64,000 nucleotides of DNA, taken from NCBI RefSeq assembly GCF_019392335.1, contig NZ_JAHXRQ010000007.1, positions 147,470-211,469 of the forward strand. Direction: 5' to 3'. The notes beneath the pieces were generated by a model. It ran no database searches, was not told where the DNA came from, and saw only the letters and a list, made by a program, of their open reading frames with translations. The first letter of the stretch is position 1, and each line of letters starts with the position of its first letter. This stretch comes from Mameliella sp. CS4. Its GTDB lineage: Bacteria; Pseudomonadota; Alphaproteobacteria; Rhodobacterales; Rhodobacteraceae. The translations under genes and the position numbers were made by a program. Shown in pieces: positions 57,182 to 64,000 of this stretch.

Positions 57182-57862
57182 ATGAGCTACGAGGCCACCA
57201 GATCCCGGGTCGAGACCTATTTCGACACAACCGCCACCCGCACCTGGGAGCGGCTGACCAGTGACGCACCGGTCAGCCGCATCCGCGAGACCGTGCGGCG
57301 GGGACGGGACGCGATGCGGGCGCAGATCCTGTCGCGCCTGCCCGCCGATCTGCACGGGGCGCGGGTGCTGGACGCGGGCTGTGGCACCGGCCAGATGACC
57401 ACCGAACTGGCGGCCCGGGGCGCCGAGGTGGTGGCCGTCGATATTTCCCCGGCCCTGGTCGGGATCGCGCGCACCCGCCTGCCCATCGACCTGCAGGGGC
57501 GGGTGCATTTCGCCAGCGGCGACATGCTGGACCCGGCGCTTGGCCGGTTTGACCATGTGACCGCGATGGACAGCCTGATCTACTATGCCGAGGCCGACAT
57601 CGCCGGCGCCCTGCACGGGCTGGCCCGCCGCACCGAAGGCCGGGTGGTCTTTACCGTGGCCCCGCGCACACCGCTGTTGATGGCGATGTGGCGCATGGGG
57701 CAGCTGTTCCCGCGCAATGACCGTTCTCCGGTCATGGTGCCGCATGCCCCGGCCCGCCTGTCGCGGGCGCTGGGGGGCGCCGGGGCGCCGGGGCAACTGG
57801 CTGTGCTCGAGCGGGTCTCTGTCGGGTTCTACATCAGCCAGGCGATGGAGCTGGCCTCATGA
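57182..57862 (+). CDS. bchM: Mg-protoporphyrin IX O-methyltransferase
   Basis: A 226-residue class I SAM-dependent methyltransferase with VLDAGCGTGQMTTELA (about 60-75) as the SAM-binding loop and VVAVDISPALVGIAR as motif II. It methylates the C13 propionate of Mg-protoporphyrin IX, before the AcsF cyclase. It begins directly after the bchL stop with no gap, and its own stop overlaps lhaA (ATGA). Confidence 0.95.
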   Translation: MSYEATRSRVETYFDTTATRTWERLTSDAPVSRIRETVRRGRDAMRAQILSRLPADLHGARVLDAGCGTGQMTTELAARGAEVVAVDISPALVGIARTRLPIDLQGRVHFASGDMLDPALGRFDHVTAMDSLIYYAEADIAGALHGLARRTEGRVVFTVAPRTPLLMAMWRMGQLFPRNDRSPVMVPHAPARLSRALGGAGAPGQLAVLERVSVGFYISQAMELAS

Positions 57863-59295
57863 TCCTGCGCCCGGCTCATCTCAAGGCGCTGACGGCGCGG
57901 CTGCTGCCCTTTGCGGATGCTGCCAGCCCCGGCCTGCCGATGGGCCAGCTGCTGCGGCTGTCGCTGTTCCAGGTGTCGGTTGGCATGGCGACGGTGATGC
58001 TGCTGGGGACGCTGAACCGGGTGATGATCGTCGAGCTTTCGGTGGCGGCAACGGTGGTCGCCGTGATGATCGCCCTGCCGGTGCTGATCGCGCCGTTCCG
58101 GGCGCTGCTTGGCTTCCGATCGGACACCTACCGCAGCGCCATCGGCTGGAAGCGAATCCCCTATCTCTGGTTCGGCTCGCTCTGGCAGATGGGCGGGCTG
58201 GCCGTCATGCCCTTCGCGCTGCTGGTGCTGTCGGGTGACGCCGTTCATGACGTGCCATTTGCCGGAGAGGTGCTGGCGGCGCTGGCCTTCCTGATGACAG
58301 GTCTGGGGCTGCACATGACGCAGACCGCCGGGCTGGCGCTGGCCACGGACCGCGCCGACGAAGACACCCGTCCGCGCGTGGTCGCGTTGCTTTACGTCAT
58401 GTTCCTGCTGGGCATGGGCGTTTCGGCGGTGGTCATCGGCTGGCTGTTGCAGGACTTCACCCCGCTGGTGCTGGTCCGCGTGGTCCAGGGTGCGGCGGTC
58501 GTCGGCATCCTGCTGAACCTGGTCGCGCTGTGGAAACAAGAGCACATGCGCCCGATGTCGCGTGCCGAACGCACCGCGCCCCGGCCACGCTTTGCCGAAG
58601 CCTGGGCCGACCTGCTGGCCGGCGGAGAGGCCGGGCGGCTGCTGGCGGTGGTCTTCCTGGGCACGCTGGCCTTCAACATGCAGGACATCCTGCTGGAACC
58701 CTACGGCGGCGAGATCCTGGGCCTGAGTGTCTCGGCCACGACGCTGCTGACCGCCATCTGGGCGGCGGGCGCGCTGGCCGGCTTCGCCCTGGCGGGCCGG
58801 GCGCTTGCCCGTGGTCGCGACGCCATGCGCATGGCGGGCAGCGGCATGCTGGCCGGGATCGCCGCCTTTTGCGTGGTGATCTTTGCCGCTCCGATGCAGG
58901 CGCCCGCGCTGTTCTTTGCCGGGGCCGGTCTGATCGGGTTCGGCGGCGGGCTCTTCGCGGTTTCGACCCTGCTGGCGGCGATGCGGATGCCTGCCACGGG
59001 CCGGGCCGGGCACGGCCTGGCCCTGGGCGCATGGGGGGCCGCACAGGCCACCGGCGCGGGACTGGCCATCGCCCTGGGCGGCGGTCTGCGCGACTGGATC
59101 GGCGCTCTGGCCACCTCGGGCAGGCTGGGCGAGGCGCTGCAATCGCCCGCCACCGGCTATGCCTTTGTCTACCACCTGGAAATCGGACTGCTCTTTGTGA
59201 CCCTGGCGGCGCTTGGCCCGCTGGTGCGCCTGCGCAGGTCCGCCCCCACCCCACAAACCGAGACCCGCATCGGACTTGCGGATTTCCCCACCTGA
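57859..59295 (+). CDS. lhaA: Light-harvesting 1 assembly protein (PucC family)
   Basis: A 478-residue membrane protein with twelve hydrophobic helices, PucC/LhaA branch of the major facilitator superfamily. LNRVMIVELSVAATVVAVMIAL (core LNRVMIVELSVA, about 53), RALLGFRSDTYRSAIGWKRIPY (core GFRSDTYRSA, about 80) and MQDILLEPYGGEIL (about 274) are typical. It promotes assembly of the LH1 complex and probably moves pigment. The gene lies between bchM and puhA as in Rhodobacter. A second PucC-type gene lies at 44430 on the other strand. Confidence 0.94.
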   Translation: MILRPAHLKALTARLLPFADAASPGLPMGQLLRLSLFQVSVGMATVMLLGTLNRVMIVELSVAATVVAVMIALPVLIAPFRALLGFRSDTYRSAIGWKRIPYLWFGSLWQMGGLAVMPFALLVLSGDAVHDVPFAGEVLAALAFLMTGLGLHMTQTAGLALATDRADEDTRPRVVALLYVMFLLGMGVSAVVIGWLLQDFTPLVLVRVVQGAAVVGILLNLVALWKQEHMRPMSRAERTAPRPRFAEAWADLLAGGEAGRLLAVVFLGTLAFNMQDILLEPYGGEILGLSVSATTLLTAIWAAGALAGFALAGRALARGRDAMRMAGSGMLAGIAAFCVVIFAAPMQAPALFFAGAGLIGFGGGLFAVSTLLAAMRMPATGRAGHGLALGAWGAAQATGAGLAIALGGGLRDWIGALATSGRLGEALQSPATGYAFVYHLEIGLLFVTLAALGPLVRLRRSAPTPQTETRIGLADFPT

Positions 59296-59337
59296 GACCC
59301 GAGACGAGACCACGGACACCCTGGAAAGGACAGACCA

Positions 59338-60105
59338 ATGGCAGACCCCTTCTTCGGCAATTTCGACCTGGCGAGCCTGGCGCTCTGGTTGTTTCTCGTC
59401 TTCTTCGCGCTGCTGATCTTCTACATCCAGCGCGAGAACATGCGCGAAGGCTATCCGCTGGAAAACGACGACGGCGACTTGGCACCCAACCAGGGCATGT
59501 TCCCGGTTCCCGACGACAAGACTTTCACACTGCCTCACGGGCGCGGCACCGTCACCGTCCCGTCGGGTCAGAACAGGGAACGGGCCGACCTCGCGCTGGC
59601 GCGCACCGCCGCCTCTGACGGCTTTCCGTTCGAGCCGACGGGCGATCCGATGGCCGATGGCGTCGGCCCCGCCTCCTGGGCGGCGCGGCGCGATGTGCCG
59701 GAACTGGATGGTCACGGCCACCCCAAGATCGTGCCGATGAATGCCACCGGCACCTTTCACGTCGCCGCCGGGCGCGACCCGCGCGGGTTGCCGGTGGTGG
59801 CCGGTGACGGTGCCGTTGTGGGGAAGATTTCCGACATGTGGATCGACGCGCCGGAACAACTGGTCCGCTACCTGGAAGTGACGCTGGACGACGAGGCGGG
59901 CAAGCGGCTGATCCCGATGACGATGGCCCGCATCCGCAAGGACGGCGTGAAGGTGCGCTCGATCTTTGGCGCGCAGTTCCCCGGCGTGCCGCAACATGCC
60001 TCGCCCCGGCAGGTGACCCTGCTGGAAGAGGAAAAGATCTGCGCCTGGTTCGGCGGCGGCACGCTTTACGCCAGCGCCGCGCGGCAAGAACCGCAACTGG
60101 GCTGA
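59338..60105 (+). CDS. puhA: Photosynthetic reaction centre subunit H
   Basis: The 255-residue H subunit has one N-terminal transmembrane helix (about 12-32) ending in FYIQRENMREGYPLE, then a cytoplasmic PRC-type barrel domain (about 105-250). It caps the L/M core and guides protons to the QB site. The RENxREGYPLE and GKISDMWID segments are diagnostic. The ATG at 59338 has a GGAAAGGAC ribosome-binding site. The puf genes for L and M are outside the window. Confidence 0.97.
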   Translation: MADPFFGNFDLASLALWLFLVFFALLIFYIQRENMREGYPLENDDGDLAPNQGMFPVPDDKTFTLPHGRGTVTVPSGQNRERADLALARTAASDGFPFEPTGDPMADGVGPASWAARRDVPELDGHGHPKIVPMNATGTFHVAAGRDPRGLPVVAGDGAVVGKISDMWIDAPEQLVRYLEVTLDDEAGKRLIPMTMARIRKDGVKVRSIFGAQFPGVPQHASPRQVTLLEEEKICAWFGGGTLYASAARQEPQLG

Positions 60106-60127
60106 GACCGAAAAAAGGAAGAGCGCC

Positions 60128-60769
60128 ATGAGCCACGACGATTTCGCCTTCGAGCCGGTCCCCGGCCTGCCCGAACGCCCGCCAGAGGGAGAGCACATTC
60201 TCTGGCAGGGGCGCCCGGACTGGTGGGCGCTGACGGTGGAGGCGCTGAACCTGAAATGGGTGGCGCTCTACTTTGCCGGGCTGTCGGTCTGGCGCTTTGT
60301 CACCCTGGTCGATCAGGGCAGCGCGGGTCAGGCCTTTGCCGCCTCCTCGCCCTTTCTGATCCTGGGCGGGATCGTCTGCGCGCTCTTGATGATCGTGGGG
60401 GCCGTACAGGCCCACGCCACGGTCTACACGATCACCAACCGCCGCGTGGCGATGCGGATCGGCGCCGCGCTGACCGTGACGCTGAACCTGCCCTACAGCC
60501 AGATCCGCAGCGCCGACCTGTCGCTGCGCCGCCGCGGCACGGGGACCATCACCCTGGACCTGCTGCCCGGGGACGTGCGCCTGTCCTACCTGGTGTGCTG
60601 GCCGCATGTGCGCCCCTGGGTCCTGCGCCGCACCCAACCCGCCCTGCGCTGCATCCCCGAGGCCGAAACCGTCGCCCGCCTTTTGGCAGACCAGGCCGAG
60701 GCCGAGATCGCGACGCCCCGCGTGGCACGCGGCACCCCCGCCCGTGCCGCGACCCTGGCCGCCGAATAG
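60128..60769 (+). CDS. puhB: Photosynthetic complex assembly protein PuhB
   Basis: A 213-residue membrane protein with about three hydrophobic segments (about 38-60, 72-98) and a following bacterial PH-like domain (about 100-180; TITNRRVAMRIGAALTVTLNLPYSQI, core TITNRRVAMRIG). It helps assemble the reaction centre and LH1. It starts 22 bases after puhA with an AAGGAAGAGC ribosome-binding site. Its neighbours puhA and puhC confirm the call. Confidence 0.93.
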   Translation: MSHDDFAFEPVPGLPERPPEGEHILWQGRPDWWALTVEALNLKWVALYFAGLSVWRFVTLVDQGSAGQAFAASSPFLILGGIVCALLMIVGAVQAHATVYTITNRRVAMRIGAALTVTLNLPYSQIRSADLSLRRRGTGTITLDLLPGDVRLSYLVCWPHVRPWVLRRTQPALRCIPEAETVARLLADQAEAEIATPRVARGTPARAATLAAE

Positions 60770-60779
60770 AGGTTTGACA

Positions 60780-61253
60780 ATGTCCCGCACCGCCACCCCC
60801 CCGCGCCTGAGACGCCCCGCCGACGACAAGGAGCTTGTCCCGCGTGTCATGGTGCGGCTGGTCGGGGCGCTGATGCTGACGGTGCTGGCGCTGGTGACCG
60901 CCGCCCGCCTGACCGACCGCCCGCTGGACGCAGTGCCGCCCGGCGGCGCCGTGACCCTCAGCCGCGAGATCGTGCTGTCCGGCGACATGGCGGGCGCCGC
61001 GCGGGTCCACACGCCCGAGGGCGTTCTGATCGCCGATCTGACGCCCGAAGAGGGTGGATTCATCTCCGGTGTCTACCGGGTCCTGCTGCATGAGCGTGGC
61101 AAACATGGTGTCGCGCCTGACGCCCCCGTCACGCTCTTGCAGAGGGATACCGGAAGACTCGAGCTGCACGACAGCAGCACCGGGTGGCGCGCCGACCTGA
61201 TGGGGTTCGGCGCAGACAATGCCAGGGCCTTCGGGCAACTCCTGGCGCAATGA
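60780..61253 (+). CDS. puhC: Photosynthetic complex assembly protein PuhC
   Basis: A 157-residue protein with one transmembrane helix near the N-terminus (about 25-45), followed by a periplasmic domain. RVLLHERGKHGVAPDAPVTLL (core YRVLLHERGKHGV, about 99) and the late LMGFGADNARAFGQLL segment are typical of PuhC, which affects reaction-centre and LH1 organisation. The ATG at 60780 starts 10 bases after the puhB stop with a GAGGTTTG ribosome-binding site. Confidence 0.92.
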   Translation: MSRTATPPRLRRPADDKELVPRVMVRLVGALMLTVLALVTAARLTDRPLDAVPPGGAVTLSREIVLSGDMAGAARVHTPEGVLIADLTPEEGGFISGVYRVLLHERGKHGVAPDAPVTLLQRDTGRLELHDSSTGWRADLMGFGADNARAFGQLLAQ

Positions 61254-61270
61254 GGGAAGGAGGCCAATAA

Positions 61271-61567
61271 ATGGGATGGCTGACACATGAACTGGAAAGG
61301 GCGCCCTGCACGGTAGAGATCTCGCACAAGTTCGAGAGCCTTCACGCGCATGTGCGTTTCGACAACGGCACCACCGTCTACCCCGGCGACAGCGTGCGGG
61401 TCCACGGACCCGAGATCATGGCGCCCTATGGCGAGGTGATCCGCGAGGCGCGCGAGGCGACGATCACCCGCGCCTCGGGGCTTGAACGGCTCTGGACCCG
61501 CCTGACCGGCGATTTCGAGGTGATGGAGCTCTGTGAATTCTCCTTCTCCGAGGAGGTCACGCTATGA
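61271..61567 (+). CDS. Conserved small protein between puhC and acsF
   Basis: A 98-residue soluble protein without signal peptide or membrane segment. It reads as a small beta-rich domain (VEISHKFESLHAHVRFDNG, core HKFESLHAHVRF; VYPGDSVRVHGPEI) followed by a basic helix (about 57-80) and an acidic end. An unnamed small gene occupies this place in many purple bacterial clusters. The link to acsF, by an overlapping ATGA, suggests a part in cyclase function or complex assembly, but nothing in the sequence proves it. The ATG at 61271 has a GAAGGAGGCC ribosome-binding site. Confidence 0.8.
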   Translation: MGWLTHELERAPCTVEISHKFESLHAHVRFDNGTTVYPGDSVRVHGPEIMAPYGEVIREAREATITRASGLERLWTRLTGDFEVMELCEFSFSEEVTL

Positions 61568-62715
61568 ACGCCCAGAACCAGACCGGCCTGCGCACTGCCG
61601 GGGCGACACATACCGCCGATGCCACCACCGCCGAGGAAGGCCTGGCCATCCAGGAGGAACAGGCGAAATTCGACAGCAAGGCCGCGACCGAAACGGCGAT
61701 GCAGAACACGCTGCTGACGCCACGCTTTTACACCACCGATTTCGACGAGCTGGACGCCATCGACGTCAGCCCGGTGCGCGACGACTGGGACCAACTGATT
61801 GCGCAGATGGTCAGCGACCCGAACAAGGGCCATTTCCGCAAGACCGAGGACTGGGACCATGTCGACTGGGATGGGATGGAGCCGCAGTTGCGCAAAGAGT
61901 TCATCGACTTCCTGATCTCCTCCTGCACCGCCGAATTCTCGGGCTGTGTGCTGTACAAGGAGATGAAGCGGCGCGGCACCAACAAGGACGTGACGCAGCT
62001 GTTCCAGCTGATGGCGCGGGACGAGGCGCGGCACGCCGGGTTCATCAACGATGCCCTGCGCGAGGCGGGCGTGGCTGTGAACCTAGGATTTCTGACGCAA
62101 AAGAAGAAATACACCTACTTCCGGCCCAAGTTCATCTACTACGCCACCTACCTGTCGGAAAAGATCGGCTACGCGCGTTACATCACGATTTTCCGCCACC
62201 TCGAAAAGCACCCAGAGCACCGCTTTCACCCGATTTTCAAGTGGTTCCATGAATGGTGCAACGACGAGTTCAGCCACGGCGAGGCCTTTGCCCTGCTGAT
62301 GAAGACCGATCCGAAACTGACCTCGGGCGTCAATGTGCTGTGGATCAAGTTCTTTCTCACGGCGGTCTTTGCGACCATGTATGTCCGCGACCACCAGCGC
62401 CCGGCCTTTCACAAGGCCCTGGGCGTCGATCCGGACTGGTACGGGCAAGAGGTCTTTGCCAAGACAAGCACCCTGTCGAAACAGATCTTTCCGATCACAC
62501 TGGACATCGACAGCCCGCGCTGGTCAGCCGGGTTGAAACGATTGCAAAAGGCCAATGCCGACCTTGACCGCGCCCGCAAACAGGGCGGCGTAACAGGGTT
62601 GGCACGGCGGATCTCGGCGCAGATGCGAGCGGTGACGGCTTTTGCCGGGCTCTATTTCATCCCTTCGAAAAAGCACCGCCAGCCGGAAAGCACGCGGCTG
62701 GAGCCGGCCTATTGA
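61564..62715 (+). CDS. acsF: Mg-protoporphyrin IX monomethyl ester oxidative cyclase (aerobic)
   Basis: The 383-residue diiron enzyme forms the isocyclic ring E using oxygen. The ferritin-like iron ligands are in SSCTAEFSGCVLYKEM (glutamate about 124), ARDEARHAGF (E-x-x-H, about 157-160) and NDEFSHGEAF (E-x-x-H, about 237-240). An N-terminal stretch of about 50 residues precedes TPRFYTTDFDELD. Its presence shows an oxygen-dependent pathway; the anaerobic cyclase BchE is not in this window. The start overlaps the small gene before it (ATGA). Confidence 0.97.
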   Translation: MNAQNQTGLRTAGATHTADATTAEEGLAIQEEQAKFDSKAATETAMQNTLLTPRFYTTDFDELDAIDVSPVRDDWDQLIAQMVSDPNKGHFRKTEDWDHVDWDGMEPQLRKEFIDFLISSCTAEFSGCVLYKEMKRRGTNKDVTQLFQLMARDEARHAGFINDALREAGVAVNLGFLTQKKKYTYFRPKFIYYATYLSEKIGYARYITIFRHLEKHPEHRFHPIFKWFHEWCNDEFSHGEAFALLMKTDPKLTSGVNVLWIKFFLTAVFATMYVRDHQRPAFHKALGVDPDWYGQEVFAKTSTLSKQIFPITLDIDSPRWSAGLKRLQKANADLDRARKQGGVTGLARRISAQMRAVTAFAGLYFIPSKKHRQPESTRLEPAY

Positions 62716-62776
62716 ATAGCCGGGCGCATATCCCCCGTCGCGGTTGCGCCCTGCGTGCACCTGGGGTGTGCCCGTC

Positions 62777-63592
62777 ATGACGGGCGCTCCCTGGATCGCC
62801 GCGCTGGCCGCGCTGTTCCTCTGGTGGTTTTCCACCGGGGCGATCCTGGTTGTCGTCCGGATGGCGGACCGGCGGGGCGCGCGCGCACGGCGCGCGGTCA
62901 CGCTGGCAGGCCTGCCGCTGCTGGCGCTGGGGGCCTGGGGCATGCACGCCACGCAGGGCCTGACCGGCCCCGGGGCCGCCTACTGGGCCTTCCTGTCGGC
63001 GCTGGCGGTCTGGGGCTGGATCGAGCTGTCCTTCATGACTGGCGCGATCACCGGGCCGAACCCCTATGCCTGCCCCGGGGGTCTGCCCGAATGGGAGCGG
63101 TTCATCCGCGCCTGGGGCACCATCGCCTATCACGAGATGCTGCTGGTCGGGGCCTTGATCCTGATCTGGCTGCACGGATATGACGCCGCCAATGGCGTGG
63201 GCCTCTGGACCTTCACGATCCTCTATTTCGCCCGCATCTCGGCCAAGCTGAACCTCTATTTCGGCGTGCCCCGGATCAACACCGAGTTCATCCCCGAGGC
63301 GCTGTCGCATCTTGCCAGCCATTTCCGCATCCAGCGGCTCAACTGGCTGTTCCCGGTCTCTGTCACGGGCTTGAGCCTGGCCACCGCCTGCTGGCTGGAA
63401 CGGCTGGTGGCGGCGCCGACACCGGGGGAGGCCACGGGATTTGCCCTGCTCACCGCCATCACCGCGCTGGCGCTGCTGGAACACTGGCTGATGGTGCTGC
63501 CCCTGCCCGACGCGAAACTCTGGCGCTGGATGCTGCCCGCGCCCCGACCTGCCACGACGACAAGACCCCCGGAGGAACCTCATGGAATTTGA
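62777..63592 (+). CDS. puhE: Photosynthetic complex assembly protein PuhE
   Basis: A 271-residue membrane protein of the DUF3623/PuhE family with about seven hydrophobic helices. ELSFMTGAITGPNPYACPGG (core MTGAITGPNPYACP, about 98), IAYHEMLLVG (about 123) and YFARISAKLNLYFGVPRIN (core ARISAKLNLYFGVP, about 160) are diagnostic. It modulates pigment and complex formation. The ATG at 62777 has no strong ribosome-binding site; a GTG three codons earlier is possible. The 3' end overlaps hemA by 11 bases. Confidence 0.93.
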   Translation: MTGAPWIAALAALFLWWFSTGAILVVVRMADRRGARARRAVTLAGLPLLALGAWGMHATQGLTGPGAAYWAFLSALAVWGWIELSFMTGAITGPNPYACPGGLPEWERFIRAWGTIAYHEMLLVGALILIWLHGYDAANGVGLWTFTILYFARISAKLNLYFGVPRINTEFIPEALSHLASHFRIQRLNWLFPVSVTGLSLATACWLERLVAAPTPGEATGFALLTAITALALLEHWLMVLPLPDAKLWRWMLPAPRPATTTRPPEEPHGI

Positions 63593-64000
63593 CGCCCTTT
63601 TCACCGCCCAGCTCGACGCGCTCAAGAGTGAGGGCAATTACCGGATCTTCGCGGAACTCGAGCGCCGCTGCGGGGATTTTCCCGCCGCGCGCAGCCATGA
63701 CGCCGACGCCCCGGACGAGGTCACCGTCTGGTGTTCCAACGACTACCTTGGGATGGGTCAGCACGCGGCGGTGCGGGCACGGATGAAGGAAGTGGTGGAC
63801 CAGTGCGGCACCGGGGCGGGCGGGACGCGCAACATCTCGGGCACCAATTCCCACCACGTCGCGCTGGAGGCGGAACTGGCCGACCTGCACGGCAAGGAGG
63901 CGGCGCTGCTCTTTACCTCCGGCTACGTCTCGAACTGGGCCGCGCTCTCGACGCTCGGCAGCCGACTGGCGGATGCGGTGATCCTCTCGGACGCGTCAAA
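63582..64000 (+). CDS. hemA: 5-aminolevulinate synthase, N-terminal part (cut by window end)
   Basis: The first 139 residues of ALA synthase, which condenses glycine and succinyl-CoA in the first step of tetrapyrrole synthesis. The opening MEFDALFTAQLDALKSEG, then NYRIFAELERR, CSNDYLGMGQH (about 51-61) and GTGAGGTRNISGT (about 76-88) are typical of the alpha-oxoamine synthase family. The PLP lysine lies beyond the window. The ATG at 63582 has a GGAGGAAC ribosome-binding site and overlaps puhE, so haem and bacteriochlorophyll precursor supply is tied to the photosynthesis operon. Confidence 0.96.
   Translation, partial: MEFDALFTAQLDALKSEGNYRIFAELERRCGDFPAARSHDADAPDEVTVWCSNDYLGMGQHAAVRARMKEVVDQCGTGAGGTRNISGTNSHHVALEAELADLHGKEAALLFTSGYVSNWAALSTLGSRLADAVILSDAS

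Noticed and set aside
57829..60198. A 789-codon minus-strand frame opposite lhaA and puhA
   Set aside because: The photosynthesis genes on the plus strand are certain; the antisense frame has low-complexity Gln/Arg/His composition.

Overview
The window is high-GC DNA from an alphaproteobacterium, most likely an aerobic anoxygenic phototroph of the Roseobacter group (Rhodobacterales). The evidence is a bacteriochlorophyll/reaction-centre gene order typical of that group (bchP-pucC-like-bchG-ppsR-ppaA / bchFNBHLM-lhaA-puhABC-orf-acsF-puhE-hemA), abundant TRAP transport, and a palindromic intergenic repeat family that I associate with Rhodobacteraceae. No tRNA, rRNA, CRISPR array, insertion sequence or phage gene was seen.

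Positions 1-42,987 form a carbon-catabolism island. At the left edge are acyl-CoA genes: a probable thiolase start, an NDP-forming acyl-CoA ligase and an acyl-CoA dehydrogenase. Next come a split transketolase with an SDR, a FadR-type GntR regulator with an FAH-family hydrolase, and a long TRAP operon (dctPQM, PhyH dioxygenase, UxaA-type dehydratase, Gfo/Idh/MocA oxidoreductase, SDR, EamA transporter). These are followed by a XylD-like xylonate dehydratase with an SDR, a small secreted protein with an RraA-like aldolase, a second PhyH gene divergent from a LacI regulator, a beta-hydroxyacid dehydrogenase, and a tightly overlapping run of LysE exporter, GlcD-like oxidase, PfkB kinase and DenD-like dehydrogenase. 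A XylB-like sugar 1-dehydrogenase, an AraC regulator, two tandem secreted PAN-like proteins, a PLP beta-synthase, a flavodoxin, a D-2-hydroxyacid dehydrogenase/aminotransferase pair, an enoyl-CoA hydratase/amidohydrolase pair and an FAD monooxygenase come next. A FrcBCA-like sugar ABC transporter and a DUF4336 gene end the region.

The most striking feature of this half is regulatory. The palindrome TGGTATACCA occurs exactly at six places and once with a single mismatch, always just upstream of genes, from 3.5 to 37.5 kb. It resembles the UxuR/ExuR-type operator of FadR-family sugar-acid regulators, and two copies flank the promoter region of the only GntR gene in the window. I infer one local regulon that ties together the TRAP uptake system and the sugar-acid and side-chain enzymes. 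A separate LacI gene has its own pair of longer operators (TGGTATCGATACCA type).

Positions 43,248-64,000 are one arm of the photosynthesis gene cluster. The minus-strand operon ppaA-ppsR-bchG-pucC-like-bchP encodes the redox/light regulators and the end of bacteriochlorophyll synthesis. The plus-strand operon runs from bchF to hemA and encodes the dark protochlorophyllide reductase (BchLNB), Mg-chelatase large subunit, methyltransferase, aerobic cyclase AcsF, reaction-centre subunit H with its assembly factors, and ALA synthase (cut by the window end). Two TGT-N12-ACA PpsR boxes lie in the 323-bp divergent region and a third overlaps the bchG start. The presence of AcsF and the absence of bchE here fit aerobic pigment synthesis.

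About ten copies of a GC-rich palindromic repeat ending in a TATTT..CCAAAGAA-like tail are scattered through the window. One is embedded in frame inside the acyl-CoA ligase gene, and one separates bchH from bchL inside the photosynthesis operon.
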